Of a stretch of 64,000 nt of DNA, positions 36,616 to 50,245 are shown piece after piece. The notes under the pieces are model-generated. The model worked only from the letters and a program-made list of their open reading frames with translations, had not been told where the DNA came from and ran no database searches. Location of the stretch: NCBI GenBank assembly GCA_021904315.1, contig CM038908.1, forward strand, positions 17,008,501 through 17,072,500, written 5' to 3'. The DNA comes from Sphagnum magellanicum (lineage: Eukaryota; Streptophyta; Sphagnopsida; Sphagnales; Sphagnaceae). Position 1 is the stretch's first letter. Every line of letters begins with the position of its first letter. The position numbers and the translations under genes were made by a program.

Positions 36616-37481
36616 CTATGCAGTAGGAGAGTTTACGACTTTGTGGTTGATGTAGAGATCGGCCCCACGCCAGTAGACCTGTTCGCCAGCCTCTTTGGCC
36701 TCCTTGAAAGTGGCCCAAGCAGCTCGTTTTTGGGCCTGCTGAGCGAGAGTCAGATCCTCAACGAACCCAAGCTGAGTGCTTTGCAAGCCTTTGCGAGCGC
36801 GCAGCACCGTGAGCTTGTCATGTACCGATGCCAACATGATGATGACTACCGGTGCCTTGTCAGTGGCCTTATCCAGTTGCCTCGACGACATCTACCGGTG
36901 CACCTTCTGCACCTGCACACGGTCAACAACCTTCAACCTATCGAGCAGCTCTGTCTGCACCAACTCCATAAGTTGTTTTGAGGTTTCCCCCTTGCTCATG
37001 GTCAACCCGGTGACCCGGATGTTTGCCTCCCTGGCCTTGACCAGGTTAACATCCTTACCCAGTCCACCTTGTTGGCAACCTTGTCAACCTTCCTGCCCAC
37101 AACCTCCTTCCACTTCTCCCCACTGTCTTGCATGGTATCAAAGCTCTTAGCCATCTCATCTACTTTATTTTGCAGTGTTTCGACTTGGCCAGTAACGGTC
37201 ACAATCTTAGCTTCCATTGCTAGAACCAGAATGTTTTCCGCAACCTGCTCCATAATGACCTCAATAGCATTGTGCACATCCTGTTTCGTCACCACATCAA
37301 CACTAGGGACCATGAAATGGTTGACGATGGCTGCTGCAGCGGCTGCCTTACCGATCTTGGCAAGCTTGAGGTTGTAGCATGTACAAAGTGCCTGGAGTTC
37401 AACCGCTTGCATCTCCATGATCGTCAGCGAGTCCTTGTTCCATTCCCATGCTTTAGCGTCAAAAACCGTGGCATTCGTCAT
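36616..37481 (-). pseudogene. LINE ORF1: coiled coil + RRM-like
   Basis: It starts at the ATG at 37481, seven bases from the telomere-like leader. The first ~145 residues end in a coiled coil (VTGQVETLQNKVDEMAKSFD; GRKVDKVANKVDW). A frameshift near 37040 moves to the frame with VKAREANIRVTGL, KVVDRVQVQKVHR and, after an in-frame TAG at about 36894, HDKLTVLRARKGL..., AQKRAAWATFKEAKEAGEQV, YWRGADLYIN. This order resembles L1 ORF1 proteins: coiled coil, RNA-recognition-like core, basic C-terminal domain. Such proteins bind the element RNA. Two lesions make it nonfunctional. Confidence 0.75.
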
Positions 37482-37487
37482 TAACCA

Positions 37488-37538
37488 AAACCCTAAACCC
37501 TAACTTTACTAAACCCTAACTTTATTAAACCCTAACCG
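37488..37538 (-). repeat. telomere-like CCCTAA units at LINE 5' end
   Basis: The plus strand reads ACCCTAAACCCTAACTTTAC, then TAAACCCTAACTTTATTAAACCCTAAC. There are at least four CCCTAAA-type units (plant telomere TTTAGGG in the LINE direction), two separated by CTTTACT/CTTTATT spacers. It is either a short interstitial telomere tract at the insertion site or a telo-box promoter of the element. Confidence 0.85.
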
Positions 37539-39847
37539 AAATGCAAATTACATATTTCCATATTCTCTCTCTTTCCCTTGTAATTCAACAATGATTTCTA
37601 CCTAATTTCGCACTGAGTTTCAGCATTTCATACTGAGATTTAATAAAATTTCCTTACTTTCCTTACAAACAATATAACATCCTCAAAAAGGTTTGGACAT
37701 CATGAGCATTGGCCTGTGTAGTGGCATTGAACTTTGACTCTCAATTTAACTCCTAGCAAAAGGGATTCCAATTTTCACATGGTGTTGTTGTTCAACTCAA
37801 TGGTTGTAACTATAAATCTTTGGTTGTTGGTATGGGTTGCAGAATTTGTATTGTTTTCAACATTTGACATGCTTGGTTCCACTACTAATTATATAATCAG
37901 TGTTTGAACTCACCTTGGTTGAAGTAATCAAAACTTGTAATCACTAATTGTTTGCTACAAGAGGGGAGGGGAAGGGGGAAGAAGGGGTAATCAAGAAGCA
38001 AAATGTCATTTGTGCTTTGGAGAAGACAAACATGGATCTACAAAGGGTAAATTCAAGTCATTCCCTATTACAAAGTGGGCAATAAGTTAAAGAGGAGGGT
38101 TATTGAAGTGGGACTGGACTGAAATTGGTGTGGAATGATGGACAACTAGAATTGCCTCAACCAAGTTTAACTAGATTGAATGAGCACGGCAATGAATAGG
38201 TAGCACAAGGCTGGTTTGTGGAATTAAGTATATTTGAATGAAATGTATTGTAAAATGTTCAAGTCTACTTCAAGCCAGTGAAACAATTTCATTTTTACTT
38301 CAATCCTCCTACTCTGACCAAAATTGTGGTTTCTTTCACTCTTGTAACTGCATGATTCTAACAACTGAAACTACATACAACAGCATACTGGTTCCATTTC
38401 AGCAAATACACACATGCTCATCTATGATGAACAAATTTGCAAAAACCCCTCACACATAACAATAAACTCACAATGAAGACAATTTCCATTGACAACATTT
38501 GGAAACCAATTTCCATATTATTTCAATGCAAGAGACATGGCACACCCCTCTCAACATTGGACACATTGCAACTGGTGTATTCAATGCATTTTAACTCAGC
38601 AATACGCCAGAGGAACATTTGCAACTTGCAACTGAAAAGGAAGCCTCTAACTTAATGGAAACATTTACAAGCCAGCATGCAACAAGCACTCGTCATTGCC
38701 CCTTCTCATTGTTACCTTGCTGAGCTCCCTAGTTTTTTTACCACAATAGAGTTGTCCTTAAAGTCACCCTGTCTTTTGGGCCCAAGATTGACTCTCCAGT
38801 CCCTGTTTCATCCCCAATTTGAGGCTAAATCAAGTAAAGTGAGCAAAATCAAGTACTTTTAAATGAAACTGGGTATCAGTTCACAAGATTTGCAGGAAAT
38901 TTTTTTGACAAGACTTTGATTTGATGAACAATATGAGCCAGCAGCAGTGAATGCATGTGGAAGGTAAATCCAAATCTGGGGAAGAAACTACTGTGCAGAC
39001 CAATTTAGGTGAGAAAACTAGTTTGATCCTCTTTTTCGTTTCTTGTATACTATTTTCATCCCGACTTTTGATTCTGTCCCTAGCGCTCAGTACCCTCAGT
39101 TTGGGGTACTTTGTGCATAACTCTCATATCACATACAAGAACTCAAAACCCTTGCACAACTTGCAATAGAGTATGACATAACCTATCAGTGCTGGTCAGT
39201 TGGCCTCAGTATTCATGTGACTTGCTTCCAAAGCGGAACCCCCTGTGTTTGTAAACTGGGCAAGAGGAAAGGTCAGCAGTGGGCATTGAGTTAGGGGCTT
39301 CTTTTTTTCATTTCAGTTAACTTAATGAAAAAGAAGCCTCTAACTTAATGGTTGGCACTGGGCACACATGGTGCCATTTATTCAATTTCTGTTATTTAAA
39401 ATGTAACGCACTTGGAGAAAATTTGTAGTGTGTGTGGAGGGCAACTTATATCCATCAATCTCCCTCCTTTAAATTGGGACAGATATTATGCCTACTCGTC
39501 AAGGGTGGGAGAGAAATTATGCCTACTCATAGGTGTAAGAACCCTCCCACTATTGAGGAGTAGTAGGCATAAGAACCCTCCCATTCATACGCCTCATGGT
39601 CAACATAGGTTTGGTTCATGATAATTTTTTTCCTCGTGCTTTACAATAGCTAAAGCCTATGGGTGAGGGAGACTCCCAAATTATGAGGCTAGACTCAGCT
39701 ATCGCCTTGTCCTAGGCCCCTTATTTTGAGAATGCCCCCACCCTAGGGCTTTACCCTACACTTAATGACCCTAATCTCGAGTCTTGAATGGCTCATTTTG
39801 GAAATAAGTAATGGTCAAGGCTTCAATCCCTTGCTCAGTGAGGTAAA
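37539..39847. other. no gene recognised
   Basis: AT-rich with short ORFs. Between 38240 and 38860 several ORFs of 60-73 codons lie in tandem on the plus strand without motifs. At 39480-39600 TATGCCTACTC and AAGAACCCTCCCA are each repeated twice. Confidence 0.45.
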
Positions 39848-39866
39848 CTATATATATATATATATA
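39848..39866. repeat. (TA)n microsatellite
   Basis: About nine TA units directly abutting the inverted-repeat element on its right. Confidence 0.9.
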
Positions 39867-40148
39867 TGAAAGTTATTTGCAAAAGAAAGGGGACTTGTCA
39901 CTTAATACATTGGGTGAACCAGCACCCACGGTGTTACCATGGTAAAAATACCAAAATCCATTAAAATAATTTCTAAAGATTATGAATATCCCATGCTCAG
40001 ACTAAATCACAATCTCTGAGTTCAAGTTAAACATTATTTGGGCTTAATATGACCACTAAGAAGCCTCACTCAAAAAGGTCAAGGTACCAATGTGGGTGCT
40101 GATTCACTCTGACTCAATGAAATTTGCTCATTTTGCAAATAACTTGCA
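39867..40148. mobile_element. putative MITE with ~60-bp imperfect inverted repeats
   Basis: The left arm TG-AAAGTTATTTGCAAAA...GTGAACCAGCACCCAC is matched in reverse at the right end by TTTGCAAATAACTTGCA, preceded by GTGGGTGCTGATTCAC. Arms are about 60 bp with several mismatches; the total is 282 bp. No coding capacity. No clear target-site duplication is left, possibly because the (TA)n tract replaced the left flank. Confidence 0.65.
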
Positions 40149-43100
40149 TTCAGGGGTGCAAAGAGATTTCAAGATAGAAAAAAGGGGTCCAAAAAAGCAA
40201 GGTTATTTTAGAGATAACTTAATTATATGGAGATGAAATAATTGATATTTTTTCCCCTTTTTATTTGATTTACAATGAGATTCCAAATGAAGAGACACAT
40301 ATCAGATTAAATTTCTTAGTTTAATAATGACATGAATTGATGATATTCTAGCATCTATTATATTTGATTTAAGCTGCCTTAGATTCTGAAGAGAAATACC
40401 CTGCCGGATAACCTAATGTAGGAGGGAGCGTAATGGCACATGGCTCACATGGGTTCAACTTGTCATCAATTGGATGGGCTCTTCTTGGCTTCAGTTTCTT
40501 GCCTAGAAAAAGGGTTCATAGTGTCAAATGGTCAACTTTGTTGAAAATGCAGCATGCTGATGCAAACTTTGGCCCAGCTTACACAATTTGTTCATGAAAG
40601 TGAACTAGTTGAAGCAAGTGGTTGGAAATGGTTTTGGAAGTTGGCTTTGTCCTCACACAACCAAACAACCAATGAATTTGCCACTATTGCAATCAAAATG
40701 GTCAATAACCCCCCCCCACAAAAAAAATTCTAATGGTCCCATTTTCATGTCCAACCTGATGAAGAGTTGTCTAACTTCGCATTCAATGTTAATGTTGGCT
40801 CTAAATCCAATGGTCAGAAGTTGGAGCTCCTGCCCCAGGAAGATGTCTTCCCCATTCCCCCCGAAAGTAGTAAACCCTCCAACCCCTTGAACCACTTGCT
40901 AGATCCATCTGCTCTTTGCTTCGAGACATGTTCTGTGAAGGAATGGAGACTGACAAGTGTGAAAGGATGTAAATGGACCATTTAGAGCTGTAATGTGCCA
41001 TCTTTGGGACTTCAAAGAGTCAATTATGTTGATCATCTTGTAGGGTTTGAGTAGTTTCAACTTTGGTGTTGCATTCTGTTTCATGTGTTCAAATTGTCTT
41101 GCTTTTCTTGTTTTCCACCTGCCATTGTTGTCACAAGTGAGAATTCTCACCAGCTCTTTTCGGTCCCAATGTGTTTCTTCCAACATTGTACATATGTGAT
41201 GTTTATAAAGCCAAAAACATATGTCATGTTGAAGAATCAATGAGTTGAAATTCGATGCCTAACTAGCAATTGGTGCTTCATGAGTCCATAGGTTTTCATG
41301 TGTATTATATAGAGTTTCAATAACCATTTCCTGCCCTTTCTGAAAAAAGGAATTCACTGAGTTGAATTTTCACATATTATGTGGCTTTTGTTGATGACCA
41401 ATGTCTTGGGTTTTAACAAATCTTTTAGTTATCAACTTAGCCACTGCACAAGGACACAAATCTACTAGTTTGAAGGGTTGGAAACTTTGCCCATACTCTA
41501 CAATCCCGTAACAATAATGACCTTGCTAAATTGCCATTGTCTCACATATCTAGTTTCATCTAGGAGCCTTGACACACAACAACATCCATGGCTTCCATGT
41601 CACGCATATGAGTGTGATTATTGTACAATATTAAGTAGCCAATAGCCAATCTCCTAGACCATATGTGTACCTATATCAATGCAACAAGTTTTTTTGGCTT
41701 TGTCCTCCATATTGATTAATAAACAAACACCCATGATTCCACCAAATTTTATCATAAGTCAATCACAAAATAATCGGGAGTTTTAAATATTGGTAGTCTT
41801 AAATTGTTAATATCTAGAGGTTCCAAGTATTTCAGACAGGATTGAAATTGAGATTATTTCACTATAAACAAATTAATTAACCAACCATTGTGTAATCTTT
41901 GAACACCATATCCTTTCAAGGTTCCCAAAACCCCAAGTTTTCCACAAATAGAGAACATTTGACAATTTAATGAATGTACAACCAAAGTCATGACTTATAT
42001 TTGATTGGAATACATCAAATAACCTTCAACACTGTTTCCACATCTTCATGACAATGGTTGTACTCAAAGGTGGGCTTCATGTAGCAAAGGCCAATTTGGG
42101 AACTAAAGCAAATTATGTCTTTTCTTTTGAGGCCATTTCTATGCCATCTTGATTTTTTGGTCATTCTAATGAGTTCAATATATTACAAAATTGATAGAAA
42201 TGCTTTATATGTGCACCTTATTGCTCTAATGAAAGCTCCATGGGTGGAATAATTGTGTTCCCAACTAGTGTACTTTGTTTGACATTTCATTTGACAATAT
42301 TACTTGCGTAATATTAGTACAATACATGTGACTATTAGGCGGTATTTAATTCTCAAGATGAATGTGATCATATGCTTAAAATCCGACACAATCGTCATAA
42401 AATTGACTATTGCCTAAGTTGAACATTAGAACATGTGGTATTGAAGAAAAAATCAAAGCTCAAACACTGACCCATGGTATCATTAATCTATATGATAAAA
42501 ATTGATGTTGTCTATCTATGAGGTTCATACCTACCTCTTCCAAGCCTAACTACCTCACTCCTTTCTACTACCCAACTACATGGATATGAAATGACAAATT
42601 AACATGTACTTTTCATGTTCATGTTATGTATATTAAAATAATTTAGTAGCTTACTTCTTTCCAGCCTATCTGCTTAACCCATTTCCCTTATGCATTTACA
42701 TGAATATGAAAGATTTGACATAAACAACCATGACATAGATATAAACCATATTGGAACATACCCAGGTGGGGGGAGGATTTGTTCAGTTTGGAACCTTCCC
42801 CTTTGAGCAAAGGCCTTACACTCTTGATTATTAAGATACTTACATTCTTGGAATATGTGAACTTATCAAAATCAAGCATTCAAGCCTTGGGGATCAAGGT
42901 ATATTATAGTATGTGGGTGGCTTCAGCACTTGTGTGTAGAATAATTTATCTATTTTGAATTTTGAATTTTAGCGCATGAGTTTTTAATTTTGGACATTTC
43001 AACATGTAATAAATATAATTCTTAAATGCACAATTGTTGTCACAACATCCTTATTATCTTTGTGGTTACCTAGTTCAAAACTACTACATTCTTGTGTGCA

Positions 43101-46100
43101 AGGCAAAGGTTCACTTCTTGTTGCTTACAAATTAGAATTTTGGACATAGAGGGTTGATCATTTCTCAAATTTTTACAAAATAGATTAATTTATGCCAAAA
43201 TTGCCCATGCACTATGATAATGGGGAATTGTGTTATTCCACCGTGCATACAAATGACAACAAAAAGTGTTCAGCCAAATGAAAATGCCAATGGCGGCAAC
43301 GTACCTTAGGTTTGTTAAATGACATTAGTGATAATTAAACTTTCCAATCCTAATTCTAGTAGTAGAATGAAAAAACTTGATCTATGTTGTACCTCCTTGC
43401 AATTGAACAAAAGGGGGAAAAGGTTTAACATAAAGACTAAAATGAATTGACCCTTCAAATCAACCTTTCAATCACCTCAATCTGCACAATTGAACATCTG
43501 AAAAGGTGGTATAAATGTAGTTGAAATTAAACCAAACAAATTACAAAGGTTGATAGAGATTCACCACAACCCAAACTCCTAAAAAAAAGCACTACTCCCC
43601 ATTTATTATTGTATCTAGCATTAATAATTAGCAAATTTTGTTGAAATATTTAATTATTTATATGTGGGTCCCATTATAGCCCCATGTTAAATTTAAGTAC
43701 TTATCAAATTTTCAACAATCAAGTATAAGTTGCAAAGTTTCAAATATATATTGATTGTCCTATCATAACCAAATGGAATGGGTTGTTTCAAATGCTAAAT
43801 AGGTGCAAGGTTCAATTCTTGGGAAAATTTGCAAGTTTAGATCAAAATTTGTGTTTTATTTTTTACTTGCCCTTTTGATAATTATTTAACATTAAACATC
43901 AATGACTAATCATAAGTACAATATATGTTATATCTTGGATGGAGGTGGCATTTTAAAATGATTTTTCCTTGAAATACCCAAAAGTGCCAATCTTCAAATC
44001 TTCAAATTCTAATTTTTAAATGTTAAGAATCCATAATTTCCTCAAATTGTTTCTCATTTGGGATAGTTTTAAGCTTTATCTTGTTGCCTTTAAAAAATGT
44101 TTTTCAAAACCATATGAGACTCTACAATCAACCCCCTAGATCACATTTGAAATGAAGGTAGTTTAATTTTTATTCTAAGTATTATAATGTTTCAAATGGT
44201 CACAATTGTTAACCATCAACTTTGTTTTAGAAATGCAAGTTCATGTAACATTTTATTTGTTGATAAACCAAAGGTTATAGTTGTGATAGGTGGTCACTCA
44301 CGAATAGATACATAAAAAGGTTGCATGATTTATAATTGACTTGAATTTCATGTGGTTTTGTAATTTAAAAATGTAAAAAATTGCCTAAACATGCATGGGT
44401 GCAAACACGATAATAGGATGTATGATCACTTATTTAAGTGAGTGTTTGAAAAGCAATGGGATGGCTTGTTAGGATGATGTGACAAATTGCAATTGGTTAC
44501 AAAAGGTGATTGATTAGAAATCCATGTTTTTTACTATGGTCAAAATATTCATTTTTTGATGATGACATATTCTATTATTATGTAGAGGTTTGGATAATTA
44601 TTATGCATGGCCATGCCATTTTGAGGGCATTTCAAATCTTCTAAAAAGTGAAAAATACAATGAAAGCAATGGTTACATTTGCTTTTCCTCCTATTTATGT
44701 GACTACACGTGCATAACAATTCACCTAATCCACTTAGTACATCTACAAAAAAAAGATCAAAAGATGAAATAACATTATACCTTTTACACCCCAAAACACA
44801 TACAATGAAACACATTCAAGCTCATGCATGAATCATGTAAAGTGCATTAAGAAGGGCAAAATAGATGTATACAATATACTAAAATGGTTATTTTGTTAAT
44901 GTTATGAACAATGGTGGAAAACATTGTAAGAACCAATTAAAATTAAAATTCATTTATATATACACATATGAGATTTAACCAAGTATGTTGCATGATAGTA
45001 TTGTAATAATCATCAATACCATGGCATACATTAAAATACATTCTTCTATATTGAACTTGAGTTATGATGGTGTGAGATTATAAATAAAATTTCTGAAAAT
45101 TAGATGCATGTATCACAATGCTTTCATGCCATTAATGTCTTTCAAATTTTGTACAAGGGTCATGGTTTGCTTGAATGGCACAAAAATTATAAGGGATTGC
45201 AATCTTTCAATATTTTTGAATGCCATAAATTATTTAAACATTTCCACCAACCTTCTCACGTAAACATACAAATTGTAATTTCCTATGTGTCAAAATGTTC
45301 AAACATTCAAACCATGTGACATGTGACATTTTACCCACTTTGGGTTTAAATATATCAAATTTTTTGGTATTTAATGAAAAGAATTCATATTTTATCAATA
45401 TTTTGAAAGTCTAGGACCCATTTATAAACCATGGCAACACCTTTAAAAATAATGATTTTAAACATAACAATAGATAGGGCACTAAAATAGACCATAATAA
45501 ATACATTAAGATGTGATTGCCCCTCATCCACACAAAAAAAGTATTCAGTTACATCAACAAAAAATGTAAATTTTCAGCAAACTCCTAACATCCTAGAGTT
45601 TCATCAATATGTGTAATTGGGTCACTAAAATACTCAAAAGATGCATATCACATACACATCAAATTACAGTATTTCTTTTTTATACAAATGTTTTTAAATA
45701 ACAATTCTATACATTTAAGACATATTTCCCTATGCATGACAAAAAAATTGTATTATACAACATTACCAAAATACCACTTATATTCCTATGCATGGAAATA
45801 TTTCAACATTTTTGTGATGTCCTTGTTGCATACTATAAGATTGTAACTGTAAATTTGCATTATCATAAATTTAACATTGCCTTATGTGGTCTTTTGTTTT
45901 AAAACATGCCCACAAAAGTTAAACAAATAATATTTTCATGACACTTAAGCAAATTGTGACCCATAAGTAATTTAAAGTTACATCTCCCTACTCACATTAT
46001 CAACAATATCAAGTAAGTTGAATAAGTTGATAAATTAGCAAATGTTATAACAAAAACATTGACACATGTCAAGTTTGTGTCGCACAAAAAACAAAAAAAT

Positions 46101-47269
46101 GATGCAAAAATATCCAATAAAGTTGATTAATTATTTATGCACCAGTAGAGTGAAAAAATGATTAGGTGGTTCACTGTTGGCCTCTTGCAAATCCATTTTT
46201 AGCACTAGCTAAAATTCCCACATTTTGATAATTAACAATTTATGCATCCAATGTGCATTTCCCTATGTTGCCATTCAAGAATATGGGTAACCCCACTCAT
46301 GTACATGCCCAAACATATACTTTGTCAAATAATTGATGTAAAACATGAAATTTTGAATGATAAATGAACTAATAAAACATGATAATGCATATTTTATTTT
46401 ATTTTTTAAATTAATCTATAGGAATTTTTTTCATGCATCTTATTCTTAAACACCTCATTTTATCTTGTCCTATTCCTTTTTTTTTAAACAATTGACCCTA
46501 CTATGGCATACTTTTTGAATCCACATGTCAATAATTTACTTTATGATGAAAAGAGTGTTATTAATTCAAAAGTTCATTACACACCCACACTTTCTTCAAA
46601 TTCATTCATAATTTTTAATTTGATTCCTAATAAATTCTATTGTAGCATGGATAACTAAAAATTTGACAATATTAATGTGAAATATGACTTTAAATTTTAA
46701 GTTTACCTATAATGCAAGAAAATTGTGATCATGATAGTCCAAATTGTCACCCTAACTATGCTTTCACCCAATATAGTTCATCATATTTACAACTATAGGT
46801 AAAGTTAAATTTTTAAAACCATTCTACTAGGCCTTACCTTTATATTTTCTCAAGGGATTGATTCTTTTTCCCCATACTTTCTTGGACAATGGCATGCATG
46901 CATGACATTATCAAATTGGTGTGGAAAATGATTTGATTTATTTTAAACCAAAATATTTATTTATGTCCGACTTTCATTTTGGTTGTATCATCAATCTACA
47001 ATGGTTGCTAATATAATAAATTAAAATTTTCATCTTTTTTTTAAATGTTACATCATTTAGATATACCAAATTTGAATTAATGTAATTTTTCAAAAAACAG
47101 TATGCACACCTACCTACCATTCATGGATGTTTAGCATACCTTTACACTATCATGCAATTTGAGATGTGCCATGACCTACCTATCGCATTCTTACACATGC
47201 AATGGAAATGATATAATTATCAAACCATAAAGGTAATAGTGATGAAGTGGGGCTATTCATTCCCTTTTC
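40149..47269. other. gene desert
   Basis: Strongly AT-rich. Overlapping short ORFs at 40609-40985 contain a Pro/Asp/Glu-rich reading (LLPQEDVFPIPPESSKPS) that could be debris of a coding exon, but nothing is identifiable. From 42 kb on I see only chance ORFs. At 43780-43840 TGGAATGGGTTG...AGGTGCAAGGTTCAATTCTT faintly resembles the tRNA-like heads described elsewhere. Confidence 0.5.
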
Positions 47270-47720
47270 ATTGTTCAATTGTCATGTTCTACTTGTAGTT
47301 GTTCCAATTTGTGGTCATGGTTGTCTCATATGTTGTTTCAATTGGAGTGTTTTTTCTAGTCATTAAATGGTCAAAAAGGTTGTGACCATGGCCACGTTCC
47401 TTTCTTGTGATTCCATGTGATCTTGCTTTCTTTTCTTACTATTTTGTAGTCATGTTTTGCTCTTATAACTTCATGATCATGTTCTCCCCTCACAACTCAT
47501 GGATGTGCTTTTACCTTCTAATACTACATGGCCATGTTAAATCTTTTTAGATTCGTCATATGACCTTTTCATTCTTCTTTTTTTTCTTGTATTCAACTTA
47601 TAATCATGTGGTTGTGTTTTTTATTTTGGCTATGTTATGGTTGTGCTTTTCTCTTATAGCTTTATGGTATGCTCTTTTTATAGGTCCATATGTGTGGTCA
47701 TCTTTTATAACTTGTGGTGA
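47270..47720. repeat. degenerate ~28-30-bp tandem repeat
   Basis: Units of the type CATGATCATGTTCTCCCCTC-ACAACT recur (for example at 47452, 47477, 47503, 47529). Each has a CATG-N-CATG core followed by a T/C-rich stretch. The units are poorly conserved, so the boundaries are approximate. Confidence 0.45.
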
Positions 47721-49628
47721 GAAAATTTGCTTTAATCATAGATGTTAAGATTTTCTTAAAACAATTTTTGACAACAAATTCACACAACAAACTTATTTTA
47801 CAACACCAAAACTTGAACATGAAAATTTTGAATTGTATTTTTATTTGGTGAAATTAATTCACAAAAGAAGAATGGAAACTATGTAGTCAATTTTCCAATC
47901 TACTATATGTTTTCACTTCTATTGAGTTCATTAAGTCTTTAGGACTTGAAGGTTTTGGGACTACTTGATTTTTGTTGTCGTGGTTAGATACAATATCAAT
48001 GCAAGAAACTACTTGACATGATGCTTTGGGCTAACATATATGTTAAAAACATGTCATTTGACAATATGTTGGAACATTAATAAAATTCAATACTATAAAC
48101 TACTTGTTATGATTTATTAATAAATGGCTTTTAAAACGTAACAACTATTGTTGGGCAAGTTTTTAAATCACATATAAGCCTCTGCCAATTATTAACCCAT
48201 TTATATATTCACTTAACAAAAGCGGTTGAAATGGGAGATAATTAGCCTCAATAGGGACCTTTGGTTCTTTGAAGCCAAAACAACCTCAAGGTTCAAAAAA
48301 ACACCAATTTAAAGTCATGGCTTCTTACACTTGAACTTTAGTTGCAATTCATGCAAAAGGGAGGCTAGTTCTTTGAGTTTATGGAGGCGGGAGAATTTGT
48401 TTAGTGATAATGTAATGGAAATCCGTTATTTGGTTGTTGTGAGTTCATGGGTGGCCAAACTAATGTCTTTGGAAAGGTTCATAATGCTAGTTCTTATATT
48501 GTACTCGAAAGGAAGGCTACCTTAATGATAAGATTTAAAGATAAATGCATGGTACGGTCATATTATCATTTAATTTGAACTTCATGAATTTAGGACTAAT
48601 TGAACATTTTGATATAAAGGATTATTCATTATGCTTGTCTCTTAATATGTGCAAAATTTCATGAACAAATTCACATTGAAACTAGTATTTTTTAGTCATA
48701 TTGTTAAATTATAATGGCATTACAAACTCCTTTAATCAAAATGTACTCCAATTGATAATTGAATTATTCATATGTGCATCAATTTGCAAAACATAATGAA
48801 ATATTAGGATATTATCCACCTTTAATTGCACATCTCCATGACAAAATATCCTCCAAATATCTAGACAATCACATAGAATGTCATGCAATGAAAACAAATT
48901 TTTATTATTTTTTGTCTACATCATACAATGTAAACACCCTTGACAATAATTATGGGTCTAAAATGTGGTGTTTTGTATGTAGGTTGTGAAACTTATCCAT
49001 GCATTATGTAAATTAGGATGAATAAAATTGGAAAAACCAAAAGAGAAACCATGTTACTATTTGATGTTAGGGGATACCTTTACACTAATGACAAGAAGGT
49101 GCAACCACACTAACATGAGCCACAACACATATAACTCTAGTGCTTGATTTTCATGTTTTATTATCCAATTTTTTTTAAAGTTACAAATTTTTTATTTATT
49201 TACATAATGCCCTTCATAATATATTATGGAAACATGTACAATAAATTGGGTAAAATCTAATGAATATAGAATACTCAAAAGCACACATAAAATGCAATAA
49301 CCAATGTTTTCATTTTTAATTTTATTTTCATTTTTGGTTTGAAATTCCTTCAAAATGGCATAATTATGTATAATAATTATCCACACCTTTACATAATAAT
49401 ATAATATGTCACATGATTTTTAAAAAATTTGGCCATTGTAAAGATCTTGGCTTTTTAATCCATTAATTTCTATTACTAATCATAATATGCCACATCATCC
49501 ACACGAGCATTCCCACTATTTCTTAAATAATAAAAAACAATCCATGTCCCTATGGTCACATGGGCATGGTTGCCTCATGGTAAGGTGAAGGTACCCAAGA
49601 TTGATAGTAGGTTAGCGTATATTCCTCC
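47721..49628. other. no gene recognised
   Basis: AT-rich. Short ORFs at 48331-48525 and 48759-48989 have no motif. Confidence 0.5.
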
Positions 49629-50245
49629 CATTATTACAAAAAACAAGTTTATTTGATTGAATTCCAATAAAAAAAGACCTAATTTGGATAGGTGTCAAAA
49701 ATACCATCTTATCAATCTAGACAAGTCAACTTGGAATTGTCCATTGTGATTGGGTGGTCTTTTTTATTGACAAAGTAATGCATTATTTGGTTGCTCATTT
49801 TTATTGGTAGACATGGGACCATTTAATTGATTGAATTTTTACCTAAATTAAATTTCATTTTTTGGATTATTATTATTAAAAAATTGTAGGTAGGTAATAA
49901 ATAGGTTTAGGTATGTTGTAAAATGGTAAGTAGGTAGGTAGGTAGACCTAAACTACTTGTTTAACCTAATTAATAATTAAGATGGCCTATTAATTAACAT
50001 ATATAAGATCAATTTGACTAAAAAGCCATTGGCCATTTTCACTATGGCGGTCCATTTTTTGTTCAATTAGATTGGATGTTTGATTTGACAGATAATCAAA
50101 TAGGTCATTTTAGTTAAGTTCATTTGCCCAAAAATACACATGGCATTCAACCTTAGAGCCTATAGTCAAAAAGTACATGCCCACTAGTTTAAAAAAACTA
50201 GTTAGTCAAATTGGACCATTTGAAAAACTTGTTTTTGTAGTAGTG
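49629..50245. mobile_element. nonautonomous CACTA element (617 bp), TSD TCC
   Basis: The left end CATTATTACAAAAAACAAGT and the complement of the right end CACTACTACAAAAACAAGTT match at nearly every position. Flanks are TCC (49626-49628) and TCC (50246-50248), the 3-bp duplication typical of CACTA elements. The left end has a C-to-T change in CACTA. Inside lies a short GTAGGTAGGTAGGTAG tract (about 49928-49943). There is no transposase, so it would need one supplied in trans. Confidence 0.75.

Larger units (their letters stand above)
33119..37538 (-). mobile_element. L1-type LINE retrotransposon, degenerate
   Basis: On the minus strand: telomere-like leader (37538-37488), ORF1 (37481-36616) and ORF2 with AP endonuclease, reverse transcriptase and a C-terminal Cys-His region (about 36600-33246). 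Frameshifts and stops in both ORFs make it inactive. Length (~4.4 kb), two-ORF structure and absence of LTRs are those of a LINE. Target-site duplications could not be fixed; the 3' side ends in the CT/AC microsatellite rather than poly(A). Confidence 0.93.
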
